From DATIYF01 sp035517775 (GTDB taxonomy: Bacteria > Acidobacteriota > Terriglobia > Terriglobales > Acidobacteriaceae): DNA of 64,000 nucleotides. Shown here piece by piece: positions 16,840 through 25,433 of the stretch; the stretch's first letter is position 1; each line of letters begins with the position of its first letter. Under the pieces are notes generated by a model. It searched no databases, was not told the DNA's origin, and saw only the letters and a list, made by a program, of their open reading frames with translations. Made by a program: the position numbers and the translations under genes. The stretch lies in NCBI GenBank assembly GCA_035517775.1, contig DATIYF010000012.1, positions 9,900-73,899 on the forward strand. The letters are read 5' to 3'.

Positions 16840-18147
16840 ATGGCGGGCCTGCTGGCGCCTTATTTCCGTCAACTTGATTGCTTCTCCGGCCTGCGCTGGC
16901 AGGGGCGGGTAACGCAGGTGCTGGGGCAGCTGGTGGAGTCGGAAGGGCCGTTCTGCTCGGTGGGCGAGATCTGCCAGATCACGAACGCCGAGGGCAGAGT
17001 CTTTCCCGGGGAAATTGTCGGTTTTCGCGGCACCTCGGTTCTCTCCATGCCGCTCGAGCGTCCGGGCAGTATCCGCTACGGCGACGGGGTGGCCACCTGG
17101 GGAGCGCGGCCGGCGCTGCGAGTGAGCGATGGGTTGCTGGGGCGCGTGATTGACGGCATGGGCGAGCCGCTCGACTCGCTCGGGCCCTGCCCCGGCCGGG
17201 AGCGGCAACCGCTCGACACCGCCGCCCCCTTGCCGCTCGAGCGCTCCCTGATTCGCGAACCGCTGGGCTGCGGCATCCGCGCGGTGGATGCGCTGCTGAC
17301 CTGTGGCCGGGGACAACGGGTGGGAATTTTTGGCGGCAGCGGCGTGGGCAAGAGCACCCTGATCGGCATGATGGCGCGCAATACCAGCGCCGACCTCACC
17401 GTGCTCGCCCTGGTGGGGGAGCGCGGGCGCGAGGTGCGGCACTTTCTCGAAGAAGCGCTGGGCGAGGAAGGCCGGAAGCGGGCGGTGGTGGTGGTTTCCA
17501 CTTCCGACCAGTCGCCACTGCTGCGCATTCGCGCCGCCCTGGCTGCGACCGCGGCCTCTGAATATTTCTGCGCGCAGGGAAAAAACGTCCTCCTGGTGGT
17601 GGATTCTCTGACCCGCCTAGCCATGGCGCAGCGCGAGATCAGCCTGGCGGCGGGCGAACCCCCCACCGCCAAAGGCTACACCCCCTCGGTGTTTACCCTG
17701 CTGGCGCGCTTGATTGAGCGCGCCGGAAAGTTCCACAGCGGCAGCATCACCGCCTTCTACACCGTGCTTATGGAAGGCGATGACCAGCAGGATCCGCTGG
17801 TGGATGGGGCGCGCGCGCTGCTCGATGGCCACATCATGCTCGACCGCCGTCTGGCGGCGCAGAACCACTATCCGCCGATCGCCGTGCTCGACAGCATCAG
17901 CCGCCTGATGCCGGCGGTGTGCTCGCCCGAGCATTTGTCGAAGGCGCATGTCTTGCGCCGCCTGCTGGCGGCTTATCATGCATCCGAAGACCTGGTGCGG
18001 ATCGGGGCTTATCAGAGGGGCGCGGACCCAACCCTCGATAAGGCGCTGGCCATTCTTCCCGAGCTCAACCGCCTGCTCGAGCAAACGCCGCAGGAAGCCA
18101 CCAGCCTGCAGGATTCGATCACGCGACTGCTGGCCATTCCAGGTTAG
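16840..18147 (+). CDS. fliI: Flagellum-specific export ATPase FliI
   Basis: 435 residues. The Walker A is GGSGVGKST (near residues 164-172) and the Walker B region is NVLLVVDSLTRLAMAQREI. Other family hallmarks are GERGREVRHFLEE, GEPPTAKGYTPSVF and FYTVLMEGDDQQDP. The protein is a homologue of the F1 beta subunit and energises unfolding and loading of export substrates. Length and order fit a functional enzyme. Confidence 0.97.
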   Translation: MAGLLAPYFRQLDCFSGLRWQGRVTQVLGQLVESEGPFCSVGEICQITNAEGRVFPGEIVGFRGTSVLSMPLERPGSIRYGDGVATWGARPALRVSDGLLGRVIDGMGEPLDSLGPCPGRERQPLDTAAPLPLERSLIREPLGCGIRAVDALLTCGRGQRVGIFGGSGVGKSTLIGMMARNTSADLTVLALVGERGREVRHFLEEALGEEGRKRAVVVVSTSDQSPLLRIRAALAATAASEYFCAQGKNVLLVVDSLTRLAMAQREISLAAGEPPTAKGYTPSVFTLLARLIERAGKFHSGSITAFYTVLMEGDDQQDPLVDGARALLDGHIMLDRRLAAQNHYPPIAVLDSISRLMPAVCSPEHLSKAHVLRRLLAAYHASEDLVRIGAYQRGADPTLDKALAILPELNRLLEQTPQEATSLQDSITRLLAIPG

Positions 18148-18151
18148 GTTT

Positions 18152-18598
18152 ATGGCATTCCGTTTTTCTCTCGCTGCAGTGTTGCGCTATCGGCAGGGCC
18201 TGGAACACCAGCAGGAACTGCGCCTGCACGAAGCCAATCAGCGCCTGCTGGCGGCGCGGCAGCGCGTGGAAGAGGCCGGCCGCCTGCTGGCGGCAATGGC
18301 CAGGGAAGACGCCGGCAAACTTACGCTTGGCCTTTCCAGCGCAGAGCTGCAATTCGACTTATTCCTCCGCTCCCGCGCCGCCGCGCGCCGGTTAGCTCTG
18401 GAAAAGCAGCTTGCGGGCTGCGAGCGGGCGCGCGCCGAGTGTCTGCAGTCCTACCATCAGGCCCGCCAGCAGCGCGAAGGGGTGGAGGCGCTGCGCCGGC
18501 AGCAGTTCGAGCTCTATCGCCAGGAGGAAGCCCGCCGCGAACAGCGGCGCCTGGATGACATGTTTCTGCTGCGGCGCGAGTATCTGCGCCGCCGCTGA
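18152..18598 (+). CDS. fliJ: Flagellar export chaperone FliJ
   Basis: 148 residues starting MAFRFSLAAVLRYRQ, the classic FliJ opening. The whole protein is predicted to be coiled coil, rich in Arg, Gln, Glu and Leu, ending RRLDDMFLLRREYLRRR. FliJ acts as the central stalk of the FliI hexamer and as an escort for chaperones. The start at ATG 18152 is chosen from the family N-terminus, 4 bp after fliI; longer frames read into fliI. Confidence 0.9.
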   Translation: MAFRFSLAAVLRYRQGLEHQQELRLHEANQRLLAARQRVEEAGRLLAAMAREDAGKLTLGLSSAELQFDLFLRSRAAARRLALEKQLAGCERARAECLQSYHQARQQREGVEALRRQQFELYRQEEARREQRRLDDMFLLRREYLRRR

Positions 18599-18607
18599 GC
18601 GGTGGCG

Positions 18608-18633
18608 AGCTTTGCCGGGAACCATCGGCAAGC
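18608..18633. repeat. Inverted repeat AGCTTTGCCGGG...CGGCAAGC between fliJ and fliK
   Basis: An imperfect stem (GCTTTGCCG against CGGCAAGC) sits 10 bp after the fliJ stop. The 12-mer AGCTTTGCCGGG occurs again at 34337-34348 in another intergenic gap of this cluster. There is no T-run. It may be a small dispersed palindromic element or a processing site. Confidence 0.45.
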
Positions 18634-18797
18634 CTTGCCCAAGCGGCGGCGGCAAAATCTCGCTCTTCGCCAGCCTCCGAGAACTCGAGGCATCCGCTTC
18701 CTGTTCTTTTTCAGCCGGTTGTGTGGCGCACCTCCTCTGCTTTAGCTTTGGCCGTCTGGATGCTTCCTTCCGATGAGCCAGTATCGCGCTCACACCT

Positions 18798-21095
18798 ATG
18801 GGAGCTGAGTTACTCCAGGTCATAAATCTGCTCGCCCCGCTGGGAGCATCGGCGCTGACGGCTTCGCCGGCCGCGGCAAGCGAGAAATCCAGCTTTGCGG
18901 GCGAGATGCAAACGGCGCTGGCCCAGCGAGGCTCACCCCAAGAGGCGCCGCAGGGAAACAGTGCGAACGATTTGGCCAGCCCGATCGGTGGGACGCGTAA
19001 AGCGGATTTCGATCTGGCCCCCGCAGGCAAGGTTGGGGCGAGCCAAAAAGATCGCGACCCGGATGTGGCTTCCGCTTTGGGAGTGGTCAGCGCGTTCCTG
19101 GCGGGAATCGTGAGCCCGAACCCGGTTCCCGTGAATGACGCTGCGGTGGGCCTCAGCGCTTCGCCAGGCGGCGCCGAAGCCGTGCCATTCACCGCGCCCT
19201 TCGAGGATCAAGGCGCGCACGACGAGGTGAAATCAACCGCGTTACCCGTGTTCTCTTCCCCCGCCCCGAAGCCCCTGGCGCAAGCCTTTCGGGCGATTCA
19301 ATTTGCAACTGGCGCAGTTCCACAAGAAATTGCGCCCCTGCCTGGACCGGCTGAGGCGGATGCGGCTTCTCTCCCGGCAAATTCGCCTGGCTTGGCTGGC
19401 TCGCCTCAGCCTGCGGTGAAAGGCACGTCTGACCTGCCTTTATCTGACCTGCCTTTATCTGACCTGCCTTCAAGAGAAGGTCTTATATCTGCTGCGCGGA
19501 TCAATTTGCCCGAACTCAGCGCAAGCGGCGCTGCTGCGCGGTCGGATCAGAGCGCCCCGCGGGCGACGGCGGACATTCGGCCGGGGGTGCCGGCGCCGCA
19601 GCCTACGGCCGTTGACTCCGATGCAGCCGTTCCGCAGTCGGCCGCTGAAACAACCGTTTCCGCGGCAAGCTTTTCTCCGCCCCTGCGCGATGCCTTGCCA
19701 GATGCCCGAATTTTAGCGGGCGCCTTCGCGGTTAAGCCGGTATCTGACGGCTCGGCCACACTCTCCGCTCGACCCTTTGCTGCGGCGAATCCCGCTGCCC
19801 TGCCCTCGGAAGTCGCCCCGGCTCAGCCAGGCACAGACCTGAACCGGAGCACGCCCCAGGCCAGGGCGGATGTGAACTTCATCGCCACCCATGCCCACCC
19901 CACAGCAGTCACGACGCTCAGCCCGAAGGATATCCCGCTCGCCCTAGGGGCGGCCGGCGATCCAGGCGCCAACTCCGCCGGGAATGCTGCCACCCAGCCG
20001 CAACCGGCCAACGCTTCCGGCAACACCGCTGCGCCCGTGCTCGAGGCGCCGGCGAGTGTACCGGGGCCCTCGCCTGTCGCCGCCGCGGCTCCCCGGGTGG
20101 CGGCTCCCGGTTCTGCGCCCTCGCCTTGGCCGCCGCAAAACTCGGCACGCACTCCCGCGGTCCAGGGTTCGAAAGCAGAAAACCGGCCTTCCCCCCAGAG
20201 CTTCGAGTTGAGCGCCGCTCAGGCAGTCTCAACCACGCGGGCATGGCTGCGGGCCGGGCTTCCGGCCCAAGCGCTGCCCGCCAGGATCTTGCCGCATCCC
20301 GCCGCGAACGATCTCGCTCAGCTTGCCGCCAGGTCCAACGTCAATGATGGTTTGCAAAGCGCTCAACCTCCGCCGCCCTCTGCCGATGTCCGCGAGGCCC
20401 GCAGCGCCGCTCCATTGCAAAAAAGCGCGGCGAAAAATGCAGATTCTGCCCCGCCCGCCGCCGCGTCCGCGGCAGCGCCGGCGAACGCGGCCTCCGCGCT
20501 GCCGCCTCCCCCGTCCCCACACAGCCCGCAGAGCGATGCTTCGGCGCCACCGCCGGCAAGCATCAGCGCGCCCGATCCTGCAGCAGAAAATCACGGCTCC
20601 GCCAACCCGGGATCCTCCCTGCCGGTCGAGCCGCGTCCCGCGCCGCCGGCAGATTTGCCTCCTCCGCCTGCGCCGGTTACGGGCAACGTGCAGGCGGCGC
20701 GGATGGTCGAGAGCCTGGGCCAGCAGGAAATGCATATTGGCCTGAACACCGACTCATTCGGCAACGTGGAGGTACACACGCTGATTCACAACAGCCAAGT
20801 GAACCTTGCCGTAGGCAGCGAGCGCGGCGACTTGCGAACCCTATTGACCGCGGAAGTTCCCGGCTTGCAGGCGAACTTTCAACAGCATGAACTGCGCTTC
20901 GAAAGCATCCGCTTTCTGGCGCAGCATCCCGGCGGGGCGGGTACTGCCGCCGGGTTTTCCCACGGCGGCGATTCGCAGCCGCGAGGCTTTCGGCATACGG
21001 CGGGAAGAACGCCGTTCTACGCCGCTCCGCAGGAGAAGCTGGCCGAGCCCGAGATGCTTGCAACTGCCACCCGCGGTCTGAGCGTTCATGCTTGA
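18798..21095 (+). CDS. fliK: Flagellar hook-length control protein FliK-like
   Basis: 765 residues, long for the family. About 640 residues are low-complexity, rich in Ala, Pro and Ser, as expected for the disordered ruler part. The conserved C-terminal domain begins near residue 635 (ARMVESLGQQEMHIGLNTDS, then FGNVEVHTLIHNSQVNLAVG, then RTLLTAEVPGLQANFQQHEL), which is FliK Flg_hook-like. A triple SDLPL repeat lies near residues 210-225. FliK measures hook length and switches export from hook to filament substrates. The position between fliJ and flgD-flgE supports the call. No clear ribosome site precedes ATG 18798. Confidence 0.85.
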   Translation: MGAELLQVINLLAPLGASALTASPAAASEKSSFAGEMQTALAQRGSPQEAPQGNSANDLASPIGGTRKADFDLAPAGKVGASQKDRDPDVASALGVVSAFLAGIVSPNPVPVNDAAVGLSASPGGAEAVPFTAPFEDQGAHDEVKSTALPVFSSPAPKPLAQAFRAIQFATGAVPQEIAPLPGPAEADAASLPANSPGLAGSPQPAVKGTSDLPLSDLPLSDLPSREGLISAARINLPELSASGAAARSDQSAPRATADIRPGVPAPQPTAVDSDAAVPQSAAETTVSAASFSPPLRDALPDARILAGAFAVKPVSDGSATLSARPFAAANPAALPSEVAPAQPGTDLNRSTPQARADVNFIATHAHPTAVTTLSPKDIPLALGAAGDPGANSAGNAATQPQPANASGNTAAPVLEAPASVPGPSPVAAAAPRVAAPGSAPSPWPPQNSARTPAVQGSKAENRPSPQSFELSAAQAVSTTRAWLRAGLPAQALPARILPHPAANDLAQLAARSNVNDGLQSAQPPPPSADVREARSAAPLQKSAAKNADSAPPAAASAAAPANAASALPPPPSPHSPQSDASAPPPASISAPDPAAENHGSANPGSSLPVEPRPAPPADLPPPPAPVTGNVQAARMVESLGQQEMHIGLNTDSFGNVEVHTLIHNSQVNLAVGSERGDLRTLLTAEVPGLQANFQQHELRFESIRFLAQHPGGAGTAAGFSHGGDSQPRGFRHTAGRTPFYAAPQEKLAEPEMLATATRGLSVHA
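19428..19470. repeat. Triple 15-bp tandem repeat in fliK
   Basis: The unit TCTGACCTGCCTTTA occurs at 19428 and 19443 and partially at 19458. It encodes SDLPL three times in the disordered part of FliK. It is in frame, so copy changes would alter ruler length by 5 residues each. Confidence 0.9.
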
Positions 21096-21140
21096 CGGCG
21101 TGGACGCACGATGGTGACAGAAAATCTTAAGGAGGGAATC

Positions 21141-21449
21141 ATGTCCATTATTCCAGTGAGCGCCAACAGCCTTTTCGCCGCCCGCCAGGCTGCCAGTTCC
21201 ACCAACACCAGCGCAGGCTCGGCCGACCCGCTGCAAGGCACCGACAATACCTTCCTGCAGCTGCTGACCACGCAACTCGAGAACCAGAGCCCGCTCGATC
21301 CGGTGGACCCGAACCAGTTCACCACCGAGCTGGTCGAATTCAACATGCTCGATCAGCTCACGCAAATCAACCAAACCCTGCAACAGATCGCCGGCGCCAC
21401 TCCGGCCACCTCGGCCTCTGCCGCTACAAACCTTCAAGGAGCGCACTAA
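21141..21449 (+). CDS. flgD: Short hook-cap (scaffold) protein FlgD
   Basis: ATG 21141 has an ideal AAGGAGG ribosome site; the longer frame from 21111 does not. The 102-residue product carries the conserved FlgD N-terminal block (TFLQLLTTQLENQSPLDPVD, then NQFTTELVEFNMLDQLTQIN). The C-terminal tudor-like and Ig-like domains of longer FlgD proteins (usually about 220 residues) are absent and no remnant follows, because flgE starts at once. FlgD caps the growing hook and is exported. The stop overlaps the flgE ATG (TAATG). Confidence 0.9.
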   Translation: MSIIPVSANSLFAARQAASSTNTSAGSADPLQGTDNTFLQLLTTQLENQSPLDPVDPNQFTTELVEFNMLDQLTQINQTLQQIAGATPATSASAATNLQGAH

Positions 21450-22978
21450 TGCCTACTTTTTCCATTCCGCTTTCCGGGCTGACCGCAGACTCGACCGCGC
21501 TTTCGGCCATCGCCAACAACCTCGCCAACCAGAACACCACCGGTTATAAAGACGTTCGCGTGCTGTTCAGCGACCTCTTCTACCAGAACCTGGGGACCAC
21601 CGGGGCTGGAGATCCTGTCCAGATCGGGGCCGGAGCGCAGATCGGCTCGATGCCCGGAACCTTCACCCAGGGCAGCGTAACCTCGACCGGCGTTCCCACG
21701 GATGTGGCGATTCAGGGCGGAGGGTTCTTCGCCGTCCAGAAGGACGGCGTGACCAGCTACACCCGGGCGGGCAACTTTTCGGTGAGTAGCGACAACTTCC
21801 TGGTTACCAGCGACGGGCAACAGGTGCTGGGTTTCCCCGCGGTCAACGGTGTCATTGCCACCGACCAGGGCCTGACCCCGCTGGAGCTCGGCGCCGGCAC
21901 CATCAGCCCGCCGAGCGCCACCACTTCGGTGCAGCTCACCACCAATCTGAATGCCGCCGACGGGGTGGGCGACACTTTCTCCACGCCGGTCACGGTCTAT
22001 GATTCCCTGGGCGCCAGCCACGTGCTGACCTTCAACTTCACCAAGACGGCGCCCAACACCTGGAATTACTCACTTTCCATTCCGGCCGCCGATCTGAATC
22101 CCACGCTGGTGGGAGGCGTCTCCACCCCGCAGACGGGAGTCCTGGCCACGGGCGCGCTGGGATTTGACGGCAACGGCGTGCTCACCGCCACCAGTGCGGG
22201 CACGGCCGGCGTACCCGCTTTTGCCGGCACCGGCAACGGAACCATCAGCAACGTGGCCGCTGGCGCGGGAGCGAAGAACGAGACCATCACCATCACCGCC
22301 GTGGATGCCACCCACTTTTCTGTCAGCGGCTCGGTCTCAGGAGCCCTGGGAACTGCTACGGTGGGAACTCCGTTTGTCTCAGGAGAGATCAGTTTTACTC
22401 TCAATGCCGGAAGCACCGCTTTCGTCCCCGACGATGCTTTCACCATCGCCACTACCCCGGGCATGCTGAACAACATCACCGCCATCCCCATCACCGGGTT
22501 TGCCGATGGGGCCTCCGATATGACGTTTGATTGGAATGTGCTCAGCGGCGCCACCCCGCTGCTCACCCAGGTGGCCGCCCCCAGCAGCACCTCCGCCACC
22601 CAACAGAATGGCAGCGCCAGTGGCGCGCTGGTGAGCTTCAACATCGGAGAAGATGGCATCGTCACCGGCTCGTTCAGCAACGGAACCACCGCCGCCCTGG
22701 GTCAGATCGTGCTCGCCACCTTCGCCGACCAGCAAGGGTTGCAACGCGTTGGCAACACCGATTTCGTGCCCACCTTGGCCTCTGGCCCCGCCGTCGCCGG
22801 TATCCCGGGAACCAGCGGGCGGGGAACCCTCTCGGGCGGCGCACTCGAGCTTTCCAACGTGGATATCGCCACCGAGTTCGCCAACCTGATCGTGGCCCAG
22901 CGCGCCTTCGAAGCCAACGCCAAGGCCGTGACCACCTTTGACCAGATCACGCAAGACACCATCAACCTGAAGCAGTGA
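21449..22978 (+). CDS. flgE: Flagellar hook protein FlgE
   Basis: 509 residues. The N-terminus MPTFSIPLSGLTADSTALSA with IANNLANQNTTGYKD and the C-terminus LSNVDIATEFANLIVAQRAF with ANAKAVTTFDQITQDTINLK are classic for hook and rod proteins. Central parts match FlgE D1/D2 regions (GGGFFAVQKDGVTSYTRAGN). Residues about 255-337 form an ~80-residue Gly/Thr/Ser-rich insert almost matching a segment of FliD in this same window. It is exported by the flagellar type III system and polymerises into the hook. Confidence 0.95.
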   Translation: MPTFSIPLSGLTADSTALSAIANNLANQNTTGYKDVRVLFSDLFYQNLGTTGAGDPVQIGAGAQIGSMPGTFTQGSVTSTGVPTDVAIQGGGFFAVQKDGVTSYTRAGNFSVSSDNFLVTSDGQQVLGFPAVNGVIATDQGLTPLELGAGTISPPSATTSVQLTTNLNAADGVGDTFSTPVTVYDSLGASHVLTFNFTKTAPNTWNYSLSIPAADLNPTLVGGVSTPQTGVLATGALGFDGNGVLTATSAGTAGVPAFAGTGNGTISNVAAGAGAKNETITITAVDATHFSVSGSVSGALGTATVGTPFVSGEISFTLNAGSTAFVPDDAFTIATTPGMLNNITAIPITGFADGASDMTFDWNVLSGATPLLTQVAAPSSTSATQQNGSASGALVSFNIGEDGIVTGSFSNGTTAALGQIVLATFADQQGLQRVGNTDFVPTLASGPAVAGIPGTSGRGTLSGGALELSNVDIATEFANLIVAQRAFEANAKAVTTFDQITQDTINLKQ

Positions 22979-23212
22979 AGATGACTGCAGGCGGGCGCGC
23001 GCTGACGGAGCGAGCAGGCGCGCCCGTAATTTGAGCTCCTCTTAATGAGCGCTCTTTAATCCGCGCCGGCGGGGCGCGCCTTGGCTTGCAGACGGGCAGC
23101 GGCCCCGATCGCTGCCTGGGCTCTATGTTGCGCGTAAGCAAGCCTTTGCATAGCTGCGTTTGCTCGCGGCGCGGGCGGCGATCTCGGCACGCTACTTGCT
23201 CTGGCCCTAACC

Positions 23213-23668
23213 GTGGCGGAGCCGGCCATCGCGGAGCAGAAGCCGCCGCGCTACAACCTCGAGGTCAAATGGGTAGTGGCGCTGGCGGTGGTGTTGGTCA
23301 GCGCGGCCTGGGTTGTCGGCGGGCGCAACGCCGCCCGCACGCCCGCGGCCGAACCCTCCGGGGCGGCGGTGAAGTCGGTTCTGCATCTGGATCCGTTTGT
23401 CTTGAACCTGGGGGATCCTGATGAGCGAGCTTACCTGCGCGTGGGGATTGACCTTGGGCTGGAGCGGGAGCGCAAGGGGGAAAACCCTCCCACGGCCCTG
23501 GTGCGGGACACGATTCTGGATGTGCTGACGCGCTCGACCCCCGACGATGTTCTGACCGAAGACGGCAAAAACCGGCTGAAGCTGCGGCTGCTGGCCGCCT
23601 TGCGGCAGCGGGCTCCGGAACTGCAAGTCGAGGAGATTTACTTCACGGAATTTCTGGTGCAGCGCTAG
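23213..23668 (+). CDS. fliL: Flagellar basal-body-associated protein FliL
   Basis: 151 residues from a GTG start. One membrane helix lies at about 19-37 (WVVALAVVLVSAAWVVGG), followed by a periplasmic SPFH-like FliL domain (LDPFVLNLGDPDERAYLRVG; RDTILDVLTRSTPDDVLTED; LQVEEIYFTEFLVQR at the end). FliL surrounds and supports stator units. The 234-bp gap from flgE suggests a separate promoter or processing site; none was recognised there. Confidence 0.9.
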   Translation: MAEPAIAEQKPPRYNLEVKWVVALAVVLVSAAWVVGGRNAARTPAAEPSGAAVKSVLHLDPFVLNLGDPDERAYLRVGIDLGLERERKGENPPTALVRDTILDVLTRSTPDDVLTEDGKNRLKLRLLAALRQRAPELQVEEIYFTEFLVQR

Positions 23669-23670
23669 CT

Positions 23671-23952
23671 ATGGCCGAACCTGCTCCCGCCCGCGAGCCC
23701 GCAACCGCAGCCCCGCCGGCCTCCGCCGCCTGGGCGCAGGCGCAGCTTCTGCCGTGCGACTTGACGGTTGAGCTGGAGTTGCCCGGGCTGAAGGTTCGCG
23801 ACCTGCTGCAACTGGGGCCGGGCTTTGTGATTGACAGCCACTGGCAGGCTAGCGCCGACCTGCCTCTGCGGGTGAATGGAGAGCTGGTGGCCTGGAGTGA
23901 GTTCGAGGTGGTGGGCGACCGGCTGGCGGTGCGGGTGACCGAGGTGGCGTAA
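23671..23952 (+). CDS. fliN: SpoA-domain motor switch protein FliN (first copy)
   Basis: 93 residues: an alanine- and proline-rich N-terminal tail of about 30 residues, then a SpoA (FliN/YscQ) domain, CDLTVELELPGLKVRDLLQL, PGFVIDSHWQASADLPLRVN, GELVAWSEFEVVGDRLAVRV. FliN forms the bottom of the C ring with FliM and contacts FliH for export. It is 2 bp after fliL. A second, larger SpoA protein (31466-32302) follows fliM, so the roles may be divided. Confidence 0.87.
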   Translation: MAEPAPAREPATAAPPASAAWAQAQLLPCDLTVELELPGLKVRDLLQLGPGFVIDSHWQASADLPLRVNGELVAWSEFEVVGDRLAVRVTEVA

Positions 23953-23978
23953 GCGCGAAGCGAAGCAGAGAGGCGGGC

Positions 23979-24302
23979 ATGGAGAGCACGCTGCAAATCA
24001 CGGGGGAAGGAATTGGGCACTGGGCCCGGCGCGGTCTTGGGCAAGGCCTGGCGCGAGCCTGGGCGCTGGTGGGGCGCTGCTGGCGGGCGCGTCCGCCGCG
24101 CCAGCTGCGCCTGCGCGAGACTCTGGCGCTGGGGGAGCGGCGCTTTGTCGCCGTCATCGAGTTCGAAGAGCAGAGGTTTCTGATCGGCGGGACGCAGAGC
24201 TCGATGACGCTTCTAGCCGAGATGGCACAGAGCCGTGGCGCTGCCGGAAGCGCAAGCAGTGACATCGAGGGGGCAGGACGCCAGGGAGAAGGCGGAGAAT
24301 GA
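23979..24302 (+). CDS. fliO: FliO-like flagellar biosynthesis protein without an evident membrane helix
   Basis: 107 residues. The core RLRETLALGERRFVAVIEFE with EQRFLIGGTQSSMTLLAEM matches the FliO cytoplasmic domain (conserved LG-x-LIG pattern). The position directly before fliP, with an ATGA overlap, supports FliO, the scaffold for FliP ring assembly. The N-terminal 35 residues are only mildly hydrophobic with several Arg (GLARAWALVGRCWRARPP). No clear transmembrane segment is seen, unlike typical FliO. Confidence 0.72.
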   Translation: MESTLQITGEGIGHWARRGLGQGLARAWALVGRCWRARPPRQLRLRETLALGERRFVAVIEFEEQRFLIGGTQSSMTLLAEMAQSRGAAGSASSDIEGAGRQGEGGE

Positions 24303-25051
24303 GAGCGCTCAGGGCTAGACTGCCGCGCCGCCTGCTGTCGGCGGGAGGGCTGATTGTGCTGGCCAGCACGCGGGCGGCGGCGGCGCCGGCGGCTCCCGGC
24401 CTGGCTTGGCGGGCGGGCGCGGCCAGCGGCTCGGTGCCTTGGAACATTGTCGTCCTGCTCACCCTGCTTACCCTGCTGCCAGCGCTGGTGCTCTCCATGA
24501 CGCCGTTTGTGCGCCTGCTGGTGGTCTTCCACTTTCTGCGCCAGGCGATGGGCACGCAGACCACGCCCACCAACCAGACCTTGATCGGGCTGTCGCTGAT
24601 TCTGACTTTTTTTCTCATGCAGCCGGTGGGCGAGGCCATTCGCGAGCAGGCCATCGTGCCCTTCGAGCAGGGCCAGGTGGATGCCATGCAGGCGGTCGAG
24701 CGGGGCGAAGGGCCGCTGCGCCGCTTCATGCTCAAGTATGCCCGGCAGAAGGATCTCGGACTCTTTCTCGAGTTGTCGAAACAGCCGCGCCCGTCTACGC
24801 CCGACGATCTGGCCATGCGGGTGGTGGTGCCGGCCTACATTTTGTCGGAGCTCAAAGCCGGCTTCCAGATCGGGGCGGCGCTCTATCTGCCTTTCCTGGT
24901 GGTGGACATGGTGGTGGCCGCCATCACCACTTCGGTCGGCATGCTGCAGCTGCCCCCGGTGGTGATCTCGACCCCGCTCAAGATTTTTCTCTTCGTCATG
25001 GTGGATGGCTGGAACCTGCTGGTGGGCTCGCTGATGAAAAGCTTCCGCTGA
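24299..25051 (+). CDS. fliP: Flagellar export gate protein FliP
   Basis: 250 residues with an N-terminal signal-like segment and four membrane helices. Family motifs are TLLTLLPALVLSMTPFVRLL, VVFHFLRQAMGTQTTPTNQT and LIGLSLILTFFLMQPV; then YILSELKAGFQIGAALYLPF, VVDMVVAAITTSVGMLQLPP, and LPPVVISTPLKIFLFVMVDG at the end. FliP forms the core pentamer of the export gate with FliQ and FliR. It overlaps fliO by 4 bp. Confidence 0.97.
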   Translation: MRALRARLPRRLLSAGGLIVLASTRAAAAPAAPGLAWRAGAASGSVPWNIVVLLTLLTLLPALVLSMTPFVRLLVVFHFLRQAMGTQTTPTNQTLIGLSLILTFFLMQPVGEAIREQAIVPFEQGQVDAMQAVERGEGPLRRFMLKYARQKDLGLFLELSKQPRPSTPDDLAMRVVVPAYILSELKAGFQIGAALYLPFLVVDMVVAAITTSVGMLQLPPVVISTPLKIFLFVMVDGWNLLVGSLMKSFR

Positions 25052-25102
25052 ACCGGGCGGGTAAAAAAAGCGCCGAGCGGATGGCCAATTGAACCCGGCC
25101 GG

Positions 25103-25131
25103 CGGCAAGCGGCAAGCGGCAAGACGGCAAG
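25103..25131. repeat. Four short CGGCAAG repeats before fliQ
   Basis: Units CGGCAAG start at 25103, 25110, 25117 and 25125 (one extra A before the last) in the 96-bp gap between fliP and fliQ, just before the AAAGGAG ribosome site. Confidence 0.85.
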
Positions 25132-25147
25132 CGAAAGGAGAGACGGG

Positions 25148-25417
25148 ATGCCGGCGGATATGGTGGTCGAGCTGGCGCGGCGCACGCTCGAAGCCGCGGT
25201 CTGGCTGGCGGCGCCGCTTTTGCTGATCGCAACCGTGGTCAGCCTGGGCATCAACATCGTGCAGGTGCTGACCTCGCTGCAGGAGACCACGCTTTCGACC
25301 GTGCCCCGGCTGGCGGCGGTGGCGGTGGCGATTTTCCTGCTGCTGCCCTGGATGGTGCGCCGCCTGGGCTTTTTCACCGTCGGAATGTTTTCCGACTTTC
25401 GCCCGTTTCTGCGCTAG
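25148..25417 (+). CDS. fliQ: Flagellar export gate protein FliQ
   Basis: 89 residues, the invariant FliQ size. There are two membrane helices, 16-38 and 55-77. Family motifs include LEAAVWLAAPLLLIATVVSL, NIVQVLTSLQETTLSTVPRL and a C-terminal FRPFLR-type end. It is a component of the FliPQR gate. A strong AAAGGAG site precedes ATG 25148. Confidence 0.96.
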   Translation: MPADMVVELARRTLEAAVWLAAPLLLIATVVSLGINIVQVLTSLQETTLSTVPRLAAVAVAIFLLLPWMVRRLGFFTVGMFSDFRPFLR

Positions 25418-25433
25418 CGGCGGCCGCGGACTT

